A stretch of 64,000 bases of DNA, taken from the NCBI GenBank assembly GCA_039932715.1, contig JBDTPN010000012.1, positions 1 to 64,000 of the forward strand, given 5' to 3'. Every line of letters starts with the position of its first letter. Position 1 is the stretch's first letter. The DNA is from ZC4RG30 sp039932715 (GTDB lineage Bacteria; Pseudomonadota; Gammaproteobacteria; Steroidobacterales; Steroidobacteraceae). Of this stretch, positions 53,570 to 63,155 are shown piece by piece. Both the position numbers and the translations under genes were made by a program. The notes beneath the pieces were generated by a model that did not search any database, was not told the DNA's origin, and saw nothing but the letters and a program-made list of their open reading frames with translations.

Positions 53570-54439
53570 TCAGCGACGCCCGGATGAATTGAGGTACTTG
53601 AAGAACTCGCTGTCCGGCGTGACTACCCACACATCGCCCTCGCGAGCCAGCGAATTTCGATACGCCTGCAGGCTGCGATAAAACTCATAGAACTCCGGGG
53701 ACTTTGTGTAAGCGCCGGAATAAATGCGCGACGCCGTGGCATCACCCTCGCCGCGGGTGCGCTGTGCATCGCGCTGCGCGCCGGCCAGCAGCTCGGTGCG
53801 TTTGCGATCGGCTTCGGCACGAATGCGCTCGGCCTCGGCGCTGCCCTCGGCGCGAAGCCGATTGCCCAGCGCGCGGAAACTCTCCTGCATGCGCTGGTAT
53901 ACGGAACCGCTAACTTCGTCAGCGAGGTCGATGCGCTGGATGCGCACGTCGATCAGCTCGATGCCGAGATCCTTTACCGCGTCACTGGCCCGGACAAACA
54001 TATCGCCCTTGAATGCCGCGCGTTCGGCTATCACGATTTCCTGCAGCGTGCGGCGCGCCACCACGCCCTTGATGCCGTCCTTGACGATATCACCGAGGCG
54101 CGCGCTGGCGGTTTCCTCGATGCCGTTGGTGGCCCGGTAGTAAAGGGCAACGTCCTTGATGCGCCATTTGATGTAGAAGTCCACGACCAGGCCTTTATTT
54201 TCGGCGGTGAGAAACGTCTCGCCCTGGTAATTCTGCGTGACGATACGGCGCTCGAACCTTCGTATCTGGTTGATGAAGGGCACCTTGGCGTGCAGGCCCG
54301 GCCCATAGCTGGAACCCACAATTTCGCCAAACTTCGTGCGGATGGCTACCTCGTTCTCGCGCACCTGGAAAAGCGTTTGCCAGACCAGCAGCGCCAGCAC
54401 ACCCAGCACTACGGCAATGGGCTTGAACTGGGAAGACAT
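53570..54439 (-). CDS. hflC: FtsH protease modulator HflC
   Basis: The protein has 289 residues: one N-terminal transmembrane helix (IAVVLGVLALLVWQTLF) followed by a periplasmic SPFH/prohibitin domain and a coiled coil rich in Ala/Glu/Arg (RAEGSAEAERIRAEADRKRT). With HflK it forms the large complex that encloses FtsH in the inner membrane. The start overlaps the hflK stop (ATGA). Confidence 0.95.
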   Translation of the reverse strand: MSSQFKPIAVVLGVLALLVWQTLFQVRENEVAIRTKFGEIVGSSYGPGLHAKVPFINQIRRFERRIVTQNYQGETFLTAENKGLVVDFYIKWRIKDVALYYRATNGIEETASARLGDIVKDGIKGVVARRTLQEIVIAERAAFKGDMFVRASDAVKDLGIELIDVRIQRIDLADEVSGSVYQRMQESFRALGNRLRAEGSAEAERIRAEADRKRTELLAGAQRDAQRTRGEGDATASRIYSGAYTKSPEFYEFYRSLQAYRNSLAREGDVWVVTPDSEFFKYLNSSGRR

Positions 54440-55575
54440 CAGCGCGAACCCCGGCTGCGACCATCGACGGTGATCTGCGGCAGTTCCTGTGGTTCGCTGA
54501 CGGCCGGCGCCGGCACGGGCCGCGCGGCCGCATTGCGCTCCAGCAGCTTGTCCAGTGGCAGGTAGATCATGTTGCCACCCCCACCCGGCTTCGCATCAAG
54601 CATTACCTTTTTCGACTGCTGCATGATCTGTTCGATGGTCTCAATGTACATGCGCTTGCGAGTCACTTCGGGCGCCTGCGCATAAGCGGCATATACGCTG
54701 TTGAATCGCGCCACGTCACCTTCGGCAACGGCGACGATCTGCATTTTGTAAGCCTCGGCATCCTGCATCTGGCGCTGGGCAGTGCCCTGCGCCTTGGGCA
54801 GGATGTCATTGGCGTAGGCCTGCGCTTCCTTACTGAACCGGTCACGATCTTCGATGGCCTTGTTGGCATCACGCTGCGCGGCAACAACCGCCTCGGGCAC
54901 CTGCACGTCGGTGAGATTGACACTGGTGACACGAATGCCACTGTTGTAACTGTCGAGTGTGCGCTGGATCAGGTCGCGCGTGCCTTCGGTAATCTGCTGG
55001 CGTGCGTTACCCAGCACCTGGTCAAGACTTGCCTGGCCCACCACTTCACGAATTGCGCTCTCGCTGACTTCGCGCAGCGTCTGTTCCGGATCGCGCACCT
55101 GGAACAAAACTTTCACCGGATCCAGGTATTGATACTGTATGGCTGAACGAATCTCTACCAGATTCACATCAGCCGTCAGCATGCGTGAGCGGTACTCGAC
55201 GCTGTTGACGCGCGAGATGTTGACCTTGGTTACCGTTTCAATCGGCCAGGGAAATGCCCAGCCAAGCCCGGGTTGGCGCACGCCACTCAACTTGCCAAAC
55301 CGCTGGACGACGCCGCGATCCGAGGCATTAATCTGGAAGGTGCCGGAGGCAAGCCAAATCAGCAGTAGAACCGCAGCGATGATCCAGCCAAGATTGCCAG
55401 CTGCACGCGTGTCCTCGCCAACAGGCGGAGGCGACCCGCCGGACCCGTTGAACACACCCTCGAGCCAGCGCTGCCAGTTTTTGAAGGCTTCGTCCAAGCC
55501 TCCCGACTTACCAGCAGGCCTCTTCTTATTACCCCAGGGTGATTCTCCCCGGTTTCCGGGCTCGTTCCAGGCCAT
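54439..55575 (-). CDS. hflK: FtsH protease modulator HflK
   Basis: The protein has 378 residues. A Gly/Asn/Lys-rich cytoplasmic N-terminus (MAWNEPGNRGESPWGNKKRP), one transmembrane segment near 70-90, an SPFH domain (VNISRVNSVEYRSRMLTADVNLVEIR), and a long helical stretch with a Pro/Ala-rich tail. It is 16 bases downstream of hflX. Confidence 0.95.
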   Translation of the reverse strand: MAWNEPGNRGESPWGNKKRPAGKSGGLDEAFKNWQRWLEGVFNGSGGSPPPVGEDTRAAGNLGWIIAAVLLLIWLASGTFQINASDRGVVQRFGKLSGVRQPGLGWAFPWPIETVTKVNISRVNSVEYRSRMLTADVNLVEIRSAIQYQYLDPVKVLFQVRDPEQTLREVSESAIREVVGQASLDQVLGNARQQITEGTRDLIQRTLDSYNSGIRVTSVNLTDVQVPEAVVAAQRDANKAIEDRDRFSKEAQAYANDILPKAQGTAQRQMQDAEAYKMQIVAVAEGDVARFNSVYAAYAQAPEVTRKRMYIETIEQIMQQSKKVMLDAKPGGGGNMIYLPLDKLLERNAAARPVPAPAVSEPQELPQITVDGRSRGSR

Positions 55576-55591
55576 TGTTCCTGATTCTAAC

Positions 55592-56875
55592 TCATGCCGC
55601 GGCAGCGGGGGTGACTGTGGCCCCCGGCATGCGTTCCAGCGCCGCCAGTTCCTCGGCCGGGAGGTCGACAGTCAGGTCGAAAGCCTCCTCATCGCTGCGC
55701 TCATCGCGCACCACCCCTGCGGCATACAGCCTGGCACGCGCCGCACCTGCGGTCAGTGGCAGGCGCAAATGCGTGCGCTGCACGGCTCTCGACAGTCTCT
55801 CGGCTACCGCGCGGCCCAGCAGATCCAGACCCTTTCCATGGGCGGCAGAAATCCACACCGCCTCTGGCTGTCCGGCCGCATCACGATCAACCCGGGGCTC
55901 AATTTCGAGTCGGTCGATCTTGTTGAATACCTGGATAACCGGAATGGACCCCGCACCGATCTGATCGAGGACGCGATCGACCTCAGCCATGTGTTCGGCG
56001 CGGCGCGGATCGCTGGCGTCGACCACATGCAGCAATAGCGTGGCCTCGCGCGCTTCTGTCAGTGTGGATTTAAACGCCGCAACAAGATCATGCGGCAGAT
56101 CGCGGATGAAGCCTACGGTGTCGGCAACCACCACCTGCGTGCCGCCCGGCAATGCCAGACGACGCACCGTGGGATCGAGTGTGGCGAACAACTGGTCAGC
56201 CACATAGGCGTTCTCGCCGGTGAGGCTGCGAAACAAAGTGGACTTGCCGGCGTTGGTGTATCCCACCAGCGCCACCGAGGGAATGGGAATCGCAACCCGC
56301 GCACCACGACCTGTTTCACGCTGCAAATTGAGCTTTTCGAGCCGTTGCGTGAGCACCTTCACCCGTCCGCCCAGCAAACGCCGGTCCGTTTCGAGCTGGG
56401 TTTCACCCGGACCGCGATTGCCGATGCCGCCGCCGCGCTGGCGTTCAAGATGGGACCAGCCACGAACCAGTCGACTGGCGATGTGCTTGAGCTGCGCCAA
56501 TTCGACTTCGAGCTTGCCCTCGTGGCTCTTGGCGCGCTGCGCGAAGATGTCGAGGATCAGACCGCTGCGGTCAAGCACGCGCCGCCCGATGAGCTTCTCG
56601 AGATTGCGTTCCTGGCTGGGCGATAACGGGTGATCGACGAGGACGACATCAGCCTCGTTGTCGATGGCGACCTGGCGGATTTCATCGGCCTTGCCGCTGC
56701 CGACGAAATAGCGCGGATCGGGCTTATCGCGCCGTCCGCCAATAGTCGCCACGGGAATGGCGCCCGCAGACGTGGCAAGTTGCTGGAACTCATTGATGTC
56801 TTCAGGGTCAAGCGCTGCGCCAATTCCAAGACGCACCAGCACTGCCCGCTCACCACTCCTGGGACGCTCAAACAT
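55592..56875 (-). CDS. hflX: Ribosome-associated GTPase HflX
   Basis: The protein has 427 residues. The N-terminal HflX domain (ALDPEDINEFQQLATSAGAI) precedes the glycine-rich linker RQRGGGIGNRGPGETQLETDRR and the GTPase domain: G1 GYTNAGKSTLF, G3 DTVGFIRDLP, G4 NKID. It splits stalled 70S ribosomes, mostly under heat stress. The ATG overlaps the hfq stop (ATGA). The C-terminus is extended (residues 400-427, Ala-rich). Confidence 0.95.
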   Translation of the reverse strand: MFERPRSGERAVLVRLGIGAALDPEDINEFQQLATSAGAIPVATIGGRRDKPDPRYFVGSGKADEIRQVAIDNEADVVLVDHPLSPSQERNLEKLIGRRVLDRSGLILDIFAQRAKSHEGKLEVELAQLKHIASRLVRGWSHLERQRGGGIGNRGPGETQLETDRRLLGGRVKVLTQRLEKLNLQRETGRGARVAIPIPSVALVGYTNAGKSTLFRSLTGENAYVADQLFATLDPTVRRLALPGGTQVVVADTVGFIRDLPHDLVAAFKSTLTEAREATLLLHVVDASDPRRAEHMAEVDRVLDQIGAGSIPVIQVFNKIDRLEIEPRVDRDAAGQPEAVWISAAHGKGLDLLGRAVAERLSRAVQRTHLRLPLTAGAARARLYAAGVVRDERSDEEAFDLTVDLPAEELAALERMPGATVTPAAAA

Positions 56876-57129
56876 CAGGCGGCAGGGGTCTCCGCGCCGA
56901 GTTCTTCTTCGACACCAGGCACGCGCACATTGCGCGCCGGCACGACGGTGGAAATTGCGTGCTTGTAAACCATCTGATTGACCGTGTTTCGCAGCAGCAC
57001 CACGAATTGGTCAAACGAATCAATGGTGCCTTGCAGCTTGATGCCATTGACCAGGTAGATTGAGACCGGTACGCGTTCCTTGCGCAACGCATTCAGAAAA
57101 GGATCCTGAAGCGATTGAGTCTTGGCCAA
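56875..57129 (-). CDS. hfq: RNA chaperone Hfq
   Basis: The protein has 84 residues from a TTG at 57129 read as Met (AKTQSLQDPFLNALRKE). The Sm1 and Sm2 motifs are normal: VSIYLVNGIKLQGTIDSFDQF and QMVYKHAISTVVP. The C-terminal tail is short (residues 67-84) and acidic. It pairs small RNAs with mRNAs. An upstream ATG (57153) would add eight residues but lacks a Shine-Dalgarno sequence; the TTG has AAGGAG seven bases upstream and matches the E. coli N-terminus. Its neighbours miaA and hflX are the usual ones. Confidence 0.95.
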   Translation of the reverse strand: MAKTQSLQDPFLNALRKERVPVSIYLVNGIKLQGTIDSFDQFVVLLRNTVNQMVYKHAISTVVPARNVRVPGVEEELGAETPAA

Positions 57130-57136
57130 GACGTTC

Positions 57137-57142
57137 TCCTTA
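57137..57142 (-). promoter_or_regulatory. Shine-Dalgarno sequence deciding the hfq TTG start
   Basis: AAGGAG on the minus strand ends seven bases before the TTG at 57129. No comparable site precedes the ATG at 57153, so the TTG is the likely start. Confidence 0.7.
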
Positions 57143-57162
57143 TTTTGTTGCATCGCATCTTA

Positions 57163-58134
57163 TCATGGGGGCACAACCCTTTCGATCAAGGTCCCGAGAA
57201 GTCGTTCCGTGTGGACTGCAGAAAAAGCCTCGGATCTGATCACCTGTGCTGACGGGGGCAGCAGTCCCGCGCCGCGCAACCATGTCATCTGCCGCTTTGC
57301 CAGCTGTCGGGTGGCGTACAAGGCCAGTTTCGTTGCCTCGGTCAATGTGTGCTCACCACGGCAGTATCCAGCCAACTGACGATACCCCACCAACCGCAGC
57401 ACCGGACTGCCGTTGCATAGGGTTTCCCGCTGCAACAGGTGTCGGACTTCGCCGACAAACCCCGCGTCCATCATTGCGTTGAGGCGCAGAGCAAGGCGTG
57501 CGTGCAACTCCTGGCGCGAACCGGGCTCCAGTATCGCGATGTGCCAATTGACCGGCACCGGCTCTTCACCACCCCAGTGCTGATTGAGACTGCGGCCGGC
57601 AGTGACCAGCACTTCAATTGCGCGCTGGATACGCTGGGCATCATGGGGATGAATCCGCGCTGCGCCTTCGGGATCTCCCTGGGCCAGTTGCGCATGCAGG
57701 GCGGGCCAGCCTTCGCGCTGGGCCCGTTGGTCCAGTTCGCTGCGCAGCGACGGATTGGCCGCGGGCAAATCGGCCATGCCCCGAAACAGCGCGCGGTAAT
57801 AGAGCATGGTGCCACCGACGAGCACGGGCACCCGCCCACGCGCCACTATTTGTCGCAGTGTGACAAGGCAGTCGTCGCGAAATTCACCGGCCGAGTAGAC
57901 CTGCTCGGGTTCGCAGATGTCGATAAGGTGGTGTGCAACTTGTGCACGCTCTGCAGCTGTGGGCTTGGCCGTGCCGATATCCAATCCACGATAAACCTGC
58001 GCGGAGTCAACACTGATGATCTCCACCGGCAGGTGCTTGGCCAATTGCATGGCCAGCGCAGACTTGCCAGTGCCGGTGGCGCCAAGAATGGCGACGGCCC
58101 CAGGCGGTTCATCATTGAATAGTGCTTCGCCCAT
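57163..58134 (-). CDS. miaA: tRNA dimethylallyltransferase
   Basis: The protein has 323 residues. The P-loop is AILGATGTGKSALAMQLAK near residue 15, followed by SVDSAQVYRGLDIGTAKPT and the GGTMLYYRAL motif. It adds a dimethylallyl group to A37 of tRNAs reading U-initial codons. It lies 12 bases after mutL and 33 bases before the hfq start, the standard gammaproteobacterial arrangement. Confidence 0.95.
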   Translation of the reverse strand: MGEALFNDEPPGAVAILGATGTGKSALAMQLAKHLPVEIISVDSAQVYRGLDIGTAKPTAAERAQVAHHLIDICEPEQVYSAGEFRDDCLVTLRQIVARGRVPVLVGGTMLYYRALFRGMADLPAANPSLRSELDQRAQREGWPALHAQLAQGDPEGAARIHPHDAQRIQRAIEVLVTAGRSLNQHWGGEEPVPVNWHIAILEPGSRQELHARLALRLNAMMDAGFVGEVRHLLQRETLCNGSPVLRLVGYRQLAGYCRGEHTLTEATKLALYATRQLAKRQMTWLRGAGLLPPSAQVIRSEAFSAVHTERLLGTLIERVVPP

Positions 58135-58146
58135 GAGCGCGGACTC

Positions 58147-59937
58147 TCAGCGTCCGCGCAGGAACAACCGATCCAGATCGGCAAGCGCCACGCGGGTGAA
58201 AGTCGGACGACCGTGATTGCACTGACTGGCACGCTCGGTGTGTTCCATTTGCCGCAGCAACGCATCCATTTCCGGCAAGGTGAGGCGCCTGCCAGCATGG
58301 ATGGCGCTGCGACATGCCAGCGTGGCCAGCAGCAGATGCTCCGCGCCTTGCAGATGGTGCGCGCCCTCTTCGTCCGCTACCGCCATGGCGGCATCGCGCA
58401 CCAGGGCAGCGATATCGGCACGTGACAGCAATGCGGGCACACTGCGCACCACCAGCTGGTCGGGCGCAAGTTGTCCCAGTTCGAATCCGCATCGCGACCA
58501 CTCTTCGACGTCGTCAAGCACGCGCTGTACTACTGGCGCCGGCAGTGCCACCACCACGGGCTCGAGAAGGTGCTGCGAGTCGGCACTGCGCCCCGCATGG
58601 TCAGCCTTCATTTTTTCGTACAGCACCCGCTCATGCCCGGCATGCATATCAACCAGGACCAGCCCGGCCGCATCCTGCGCGAGGATGTAGACGCCGTGCA
58701 GTTGCGCCAGTGCCGTGCCCAGCGCGCGGCCATCTGCGGGCGCAGCCGTGACTGCGTCGGGCGCCACGGCGCCCGCTGAGCCGGGCGCAGCGGCCATGGC
58801 ATCACGCACACTCCACGGGCTGTGCGCGGCAAAGTCGAATCCGCGCGTTCCCGCCGGCACGCCTGCGCCGGAGTCATTGCCCGCGAAATGGCCGGCAAAC
58901 ACGGAATCCCTAGTATCCACGGCGCTGGGCTGCGCGCCGGGGCGCGTCTGGGCCAGGCGCTTCTCGATGGTGCGAAACACGAAATCATGGATGGCGCGTG
59001 AATCACGGAATCGCAGTTCCTGCTTGGCCGGGTGAGCATTGACATCCACTTCGCGTGGATCCAATGCCAACTGCAAAACATAGGCCGGATGGCGCCCTCC
59101 ATAAAGCACATCGCGATAGCCCAGCTTGACCGCGCTCAGCAACAGGCGGTCGCGCACCGCACGTTCGTTGACGAACCAATGCGTGAGATCCGGCTGCGCA
59201 CGCGAGAATGTGGGCAGGCTGATCCAGCCCCACAGCCGCAGCTGCGGTGAGGCCACGTCGATTTCAACCGAACCTGCGGCAAACTCTTCACCCAGGATGC
59301 GGCCGATGCGGTCCTGTTGTTCGCGCGATGACTGCGCCGGCTCGACCCGCAATTGTTCACGGCCGTTATTGAGGTAGCGGACCGCCACATCCATGCGTGA
59401 CAACGCCAGGCGCTCCACCATGCGCAGCACATGCGTGGATTCGGTGGCCTCGCTGCGCAGGAACCTGCGCCGTGCCGGCACATTGAAGAACAGGTCGCGC
59501 ACCTCAACTACTGTGCCCTCGGGCGACGCGGCAGGCCGCACTTCTCCTGCTTCGCCGTTTTCCGAGCTGATCTCGAAGGCGCGATCGCTCCCCTCATGGC
59601 GCGAGACCAGACGCAGGCGCGCCACCGCTGCCACCGACGGCAGCGCTTCACCGCGAAAACCCAGGGAGGTGACGGCAGCCAGGTCATCGAGGCTGGAAAT
59701 CTTGCTGGTGGCGTGACGCGTCAACGCCAGCGGCAGTTCGGCGGCAGGAATTCCACGTCCGTTGTCGCGCACCCTGATGAGCCCGGCGCCACCTTTCTCG
59801 ATTTCGATGTCGACGCGTGTCGCGCCGGCATCCAGCGCGTTCTCCACCAGCTCTTTGATGACGGAGGCCGGGCGCTCCACCACCTCGCCGGCAGCGATCT
59901 GGTCAATGAGATGGGAAGGAAGGATGCGGATCGGCAC
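58147..59937 (-). CDS. mutL: DNA mismatch repair protein MutL, endonuclease type
   Basis: The protein has 596 residues. The N-terminal GHKL ATPase shows VENALDAGATRVDIEIEKGG, DNGRGIP, RHATSKI and GFRGEALPSVAAVA. After a variable Ala/Gly-rich linker (330-405) comes the C-terminal domain with DMHAGHERVLYE at residues 430-441, a variant of the DQHA(X)2E(X)4E nuclease motif, plus ACRSAIHAG and CNHGRPT. E. coli MutL lacks this motif, whereas Neisseria and Pseudomonas MutL nick DNA. This organism therefore probably uses MutH-independent repair. Confidence 0.95.
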   Translation of the reverse strand: MPIRILPSHLIDQIAAGEVVERPASVIKELVENALDAGATRVDIEIEKGGAGLIRVRDNGRGIPAAELPLALTRHATSKISSLDDLAAVTSLGFRGEALPSVAAVARLRLVSRHEGSDRAFEISSENGEAGEVRPAASPEGTVVEVRDLFFNVPARRRFLRSEATESTHVLRMVERLALSRMDVAVRYLNNGREQLRVEPAQSSREQQDRIGRILGEEFAAGSVEIDVASPQLRLWGWISLPTFSRAQPDLTHWFVNERAVRDRLLLSAVKLGYRDVLYGGRHPAYVLQLALDPREVDVNAHPAKQELRFRDSRAIHDFVFRTIEKRLAQTRPGAQPSAVDTRDSVFAGHFAGNDSGAGVPAGTRGFDFAAHSPWSVRDAMAAAPGSAGAVAPDAVTAAPADGRALGTALAQLHGVYILAQDAAGLVLVDMHAGHERVLYEKMKADHAGRSADSQHLLEPVVVALPAPVVQRVLDDVEEWSRCGFELGQLAPDQLVVRSVPALLSRADIAALVRDAAMAVADEEGAHHLQGAEHLLLATLACRSAIHAGRRLTLPEMDALLRQMEHTERASQCNHGRPTFTRVALADLDRLFLRGR

Positions 59938-59955
59938 GGGAGCCGCATCATATCG

Positions 59956-61173
59956 CTACTGCGTGGCGCTGCCCGCAATGATGGGCGTAGTCGCGCCCCG
60001 GGATTTTTGCTGCCGGGCGAACAGGCTGCCATCTGGCGGACTGCTGCGTAGAAAATCGCGCACGCCCTTGAAAATCGCCTCGGCAATCTCCCCTTGGTGC
60101 GCCGGATTGCGCAGCTTCTTCTCCTCGGCCGGATTCGAGATGTAGGCCGTTTCCACCAGCATCGAAGGGATATCGGGGGATTTGAGCACCACGAACCTGG
60201 CCTGCTGCACCTGGGATTTGCGCACTTCGCCCACCCGGTCCAGTTGCGCCAGTACGCGTTCCGCCGCTTCCATGCTGGCGCCAATGCTGGCGGTCTGCGA
60301 CAGATCCATCAGCACCGAGGCCAGCTGATCGCCCTTGTCGCCCAGCGATACGCCACCCTTGAGATCGGCCGCATTCTCATTTTCTGCAAGCCAGCGCGCT
60401 GCCTCGCTGGAGGCGCCGCGGTCCGAAAGCACATACACCGACGAGCCGGAGACATCACGGTTGCGGATTGAGTCGGCGTGCACGGACACAAACAGGTCGG
60501 CGCGTGCCGCGCGTGCCAGGTTGATGCGGTCTCGCAACGCGATGAAGCGATCATCGGAGCGCGTCAACACCGCATGCATTCCCGGTTCGGCATCAATGCG
60601 TTTGGCAAGCGCGCGCGCAATGGCCAGTACTACATCCTTTTCTTTCGTATTGCTGCCCGATGCCCCCGGATCCTGTCCGCCGTGACCTGCGTCCACGGCA
60701 ATAATCACGTCGCGATCAGTCTCTGCAGGGGCATGCGCCGCGCGCACCGGCGTGGGCGCGGCCGGTGCGGCCGGCGCCACACTGCCCAACTCGATCACCA
60801 GCTGGCGGCCGCCGTTTGTGGCGACCACCGTGCTTACTTTCGAACTCAGCGGTCGGGTCAGTTCAAGAACCAGACGCAGCGTTTGCCTGGGCTGGCTACC
60901 GCTGCGCAGCGACTTGACCGGACCTGCGGGCGCGGGCAGGCGCACGTCGCTGGGCAGTCGTGTTGCAGGAAGATCGATGACCAGGCGTTGCGGATTATTG
61001 AGCGTGAATACTTTTTGCTCAGCCGCACCGGACATGGTCAGGACAACGCGCGTGCCGGTGTCCGAGGGGGATTCCAGTGCGATGGATTGCAGTGAGACAG
61101 CCGCCCCCGCCGCCTGGGCCACGGCCCCAGCCAACCCGACACAGACAGCACTGCTGAAAAATCGCGTTCCCAT
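59956..61173 (-). CDS. amiC: N-acetylmuramoyl-L-alanine amidase (AMIN + Amidase_3)
   Basis: The protein has 405 residues with a signal peptide (SAVCVGLAGAVAQAAGA). The AMIN domain (about 25-130) is followed by a zinc amidase domain with IIAVDAGHGGQDPGASGSN, the second ligand region INLARAARADLFVSVHADSI, and the catalytic Glu in VETAYISNPAEE. It splits septal peptidoglycan during cell division. The symbol amiC is used for the family; amiB is equally possible from sequence. It is between mutL and tsaE in the usual order. Confidence 0.92.
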   Translation of the reverse strand: MGTRFFSSAVCVGLAGAVAQAAGAAVSLQSIALESPSDTGTRVVLTMSGAAEQKVFTLNNPQRLVIDLPATRLPSDVRLPAPAGPVKSLRSGSQPRQTLRLVLELTRPLSSKVSTVVATNGGRQLVIELGSVAPAAPAAPTPVRAAHAPAETDRDVIIAVDAGHGGQDPGASGSNTKEKDVVLAIARALAKRIDAEPGMHAVLTRSDDRFIALRDRINLARAARADLFVSVHADSIRNRDVSGSSVYVLSDRGASSEAARWLAENENAADLKGGVSLGDKGDQLASVLMDLSQTASIGASMEAAERVLAQLDRVGEVRKSQVQQARFVVLKSPDIPSMLVETAYISNPAEEKKLRNPAHQGEIAEAIFKGVRDFLRSSPPDGSLFARQQKSRGATTPIIAGSATQ

Positions 61174-61234
61174 TGGACGATAATCTAGGTCGAGAGCGGC
61201 TTAATATCAATAAAAATATGAGGATAGGCGGGAA

Positions 61235-61711
61235 TCATGAGGTTCGGTCTGCAGTAATGGCTGTCACCCACTGCTGCCCTGCCTGTGAAGTGGGATCGAT
61301 TTCGACATTTCGGCCAGGTTCGTCGACGGACAGTCGCAGCCGCATATCGCTGGCCGGTAATTTTCCGCCTGACCGCTCGGGCCACTCCACCAGCCACAAC
61401 CGGCTGCCGACCACATAGTCGCCAAGGCCAAGCTGGGTCAGTTCTGCCGGGTCGCGTATCCGATAAAGGTCGAGGTGCAGCACGCGGCCATTGGGCGTTG
61501 TGTATTCCGACATCAGCCCATAGGTGGGACTGCGCACCGGGCCTGTCTCCCCCATCGACCGCAGCAATGCACGCGCAAATGTGGTCTTGCCGGTGCCCAG
61601 ATCCCCTTCGAGATAAACCACCAGCGGCGAAGTGGCTGGCATAGCCACGGCCACTACTCCCGCCAGCTGCTGCATGGCTTCTTCATCATGCAGGTAAGCC
61701 TGGAAAATCAC
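61235..61711 (-). CDS. tsaE: tRNA t6A biosynthesis ATPase TsaE
   Basis: The protein has 158 residues from a GTG at 61711 that overlaps the nnr stop (GTGA). The Walker A motif is LEGDLGTGKTTFARALLRSM, followed by RSPTYGLMSEY, HLDLYRI and the C-terminal LVEWPER. It works with TsaB and TsaD to make threonylcarbamoyladenosine at position 37 of tRNA. The 60-base gap to the amidase gene has no obvious terminator. Confidence 0.93.
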   Translation of the reverse strand: MIFQAYLHDEEAMQQLAGVVAVAMPATSPLVVYLEGDLGTGKTTFARALLRSMGETGPVRSPTYGLMSEYTTPNGRVLHLDLYRIRDPAELTQLGLGDYVVGSRLWLVEWPERSGGKLPASDMRLRLSVDEPGRNVEIDPTSQAGQQWVTAITADRTS

Positions 61712-63132
61712 GGCAGATCGGCCAGCACTGTGCGCATTTCCAGGGCCACATCCGTTGCTGCAATACCGCGTATTCCGCTGCGTGCGCAATTGTCGCCCGC
61801 AGTGGCATGCGCGAAAACTGCCGCCAGGGCGGCCAGGAACGGATCGCATCCCTGCGCCAGGATTCCGGCAATCGCCCCGCCCAGCACATCGCCCATGCCC
61901 GGCACCGACATGCCCGGGTTGCCGCGGTCACAGATCCGCGGCGTTTCGGTGGCGCACCCCACCAGAGTGTTGGCGCCCTTGAGCACCATGGTTCCACCGC
62001 GCTGCTGACACAGGGTTTGCAGCGCCAGCATGCGGTCGACCTGCACGTCAGCCGTGCTGACGTGCAACAGCCGCGCGGCCTCTGCCGGATGCGGCGTGAG
62101 TATCCAGTGATCATCTCGCTGCCGACTCACTCCTTCGGCAATCAGGTTGAGCGCATCGGCATCCACGACCAGACGCGCCCGGGCAGTGATCTGTGCAAGT
62201 GTGGTGGTCAACACCTGGCGCGCCCAGTCGTCGCGCCCCAGTCCGGGGCCAATGAGCACCACATCCGCGCCGGCAATGGCACTGCCCACATCGCTGCCAT
62301 CAGAAATGGCATGAAACATCAGCTCAGGCCGTGTGCCGACAACCTGCAGATGCTCAGGCCTGCTGGCCACAGTGACCAGTCCTGCGCCCACGCGCAGTGC
62401 GGCTTCGGCTGCCAGGCGCACCGCGCCCGGCATGCCAATGCCACCCCCGACGATCACAACCTTGCCGAACTGGCCTTTGTGGCCCTGGCGCGGCCGCGGC
62501 GGCAGCGCCCGCGCCAGGTCCGCATCCGTGAGCCTTATCAGAGCGGGACCAATGTCATTTCCCACGGCTGCCTCAAGACCCCTTTCCAGCAAGGGTTCGA
62601 ACAGCAATTGACCTGCGTAATCCTGACCATCGCCAATGAACAATCCCTGCTTGAGCGCAATGAAGGTGATGGTGGCGGCGGCACGCACCGCCGGAGATGC
62701 CCGGCCAGTGTCGGGGTGCAGTCCGGACGGCAGGTCAATGGAAAGCACGGGCAGGCCCGCAGAATTGATCGCCTCGATGGTAGCGACCATGCCCGCCGAG
62801 AGTGGCGCGCGCATGCCAATGCCCAGCAGCGCGTCGACGATGAGTTCACATCCCTGCAGCTGGGTTCGCAGATCACTGTCCGCGGACAACACACGCACAG
62901 CCATTCCCTGCTGTTGCGCAAGGCACGCCACCACATGGCCGTCACCGCCGTTGTTGCCGCCACCGCAAACCACGGCAATGGATTTCACTGCGGGCCATCG
63001 CGCGCGCAGGCAGGCATAGGCCGCGGCACCGGCGCGCTGCATCAGCGCGGATTCCGACGTGCCGGCGGCGACCAGCCGGCCCTCGAGTTGCCGCACCTGG
63101 GCGGCCGAATACAGCTGCGGCGGGAGCTTCAT
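61708..63132 (-). CDS. nnr: Bifunctional NAD(P)H-hydrate epimerase/dehydratase
   Basis: The protein has 474 residues. The N-terminal YjeF epimerase domain (about 1-210) has VVCGGGNNGGDGHVVACLAQ and DALLGIGMRAPLSA. The C-terminal kinase-like dehydratase domain has KVVIVGGGIGMPGAVRLAAEA, ARLVVDADALNL, LTPHPAEAARLL, MVLKGANTLV and PGMGDVLGGAIAGILAQG (GMGD where GTGD is common). It repairs damaged NAD(P)HX. It is the first gene of the minus-strand run and is divergent from queG. Confidence 0.93.
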   Translation of the reverse strand: MKLPPQLYSAAQVRQLEGRLVAAGTSESALMQRAGAAAYACLRARWPAVKSIAVVCGGGNNGGDGHVVACLAQQQGMAVRVLSADSDLRTQLQGCELIVDALLGIGMRAPLSAGMVATIEAINSAGLPVLSIDLPSGLHPDTGRASPAVRAAATITFIALKQGLFIGDGQDYAGQLLFEPLLERGLEAAVGNDIGPALIRLTDADLARALPPRPRQGHKGQFGKVVIVGGGIGMPGAVRLAAEAALRVGAGLVTVASRPEHLQVVGTRPELMFHAISDGSDVGSAIAGADVVLIGPGLGRDDWARQVLTTTLAQITARARLVVDADALNLIAEGVSRQRDDHWILTPHPAEAARLLHVSTADVQVDRMLALQTLCQQRGGTMVLKGANTLVGCATETPRICDRGNPGMSVPGMGDVLGGAIAGILAQGCDPFLAALAAVFAHATAGDNCARSGIRGIAATDVALEMRTVLADLP

Positions 63133-63155
63133 TGACCTTCAGTATACTGGTGCAG

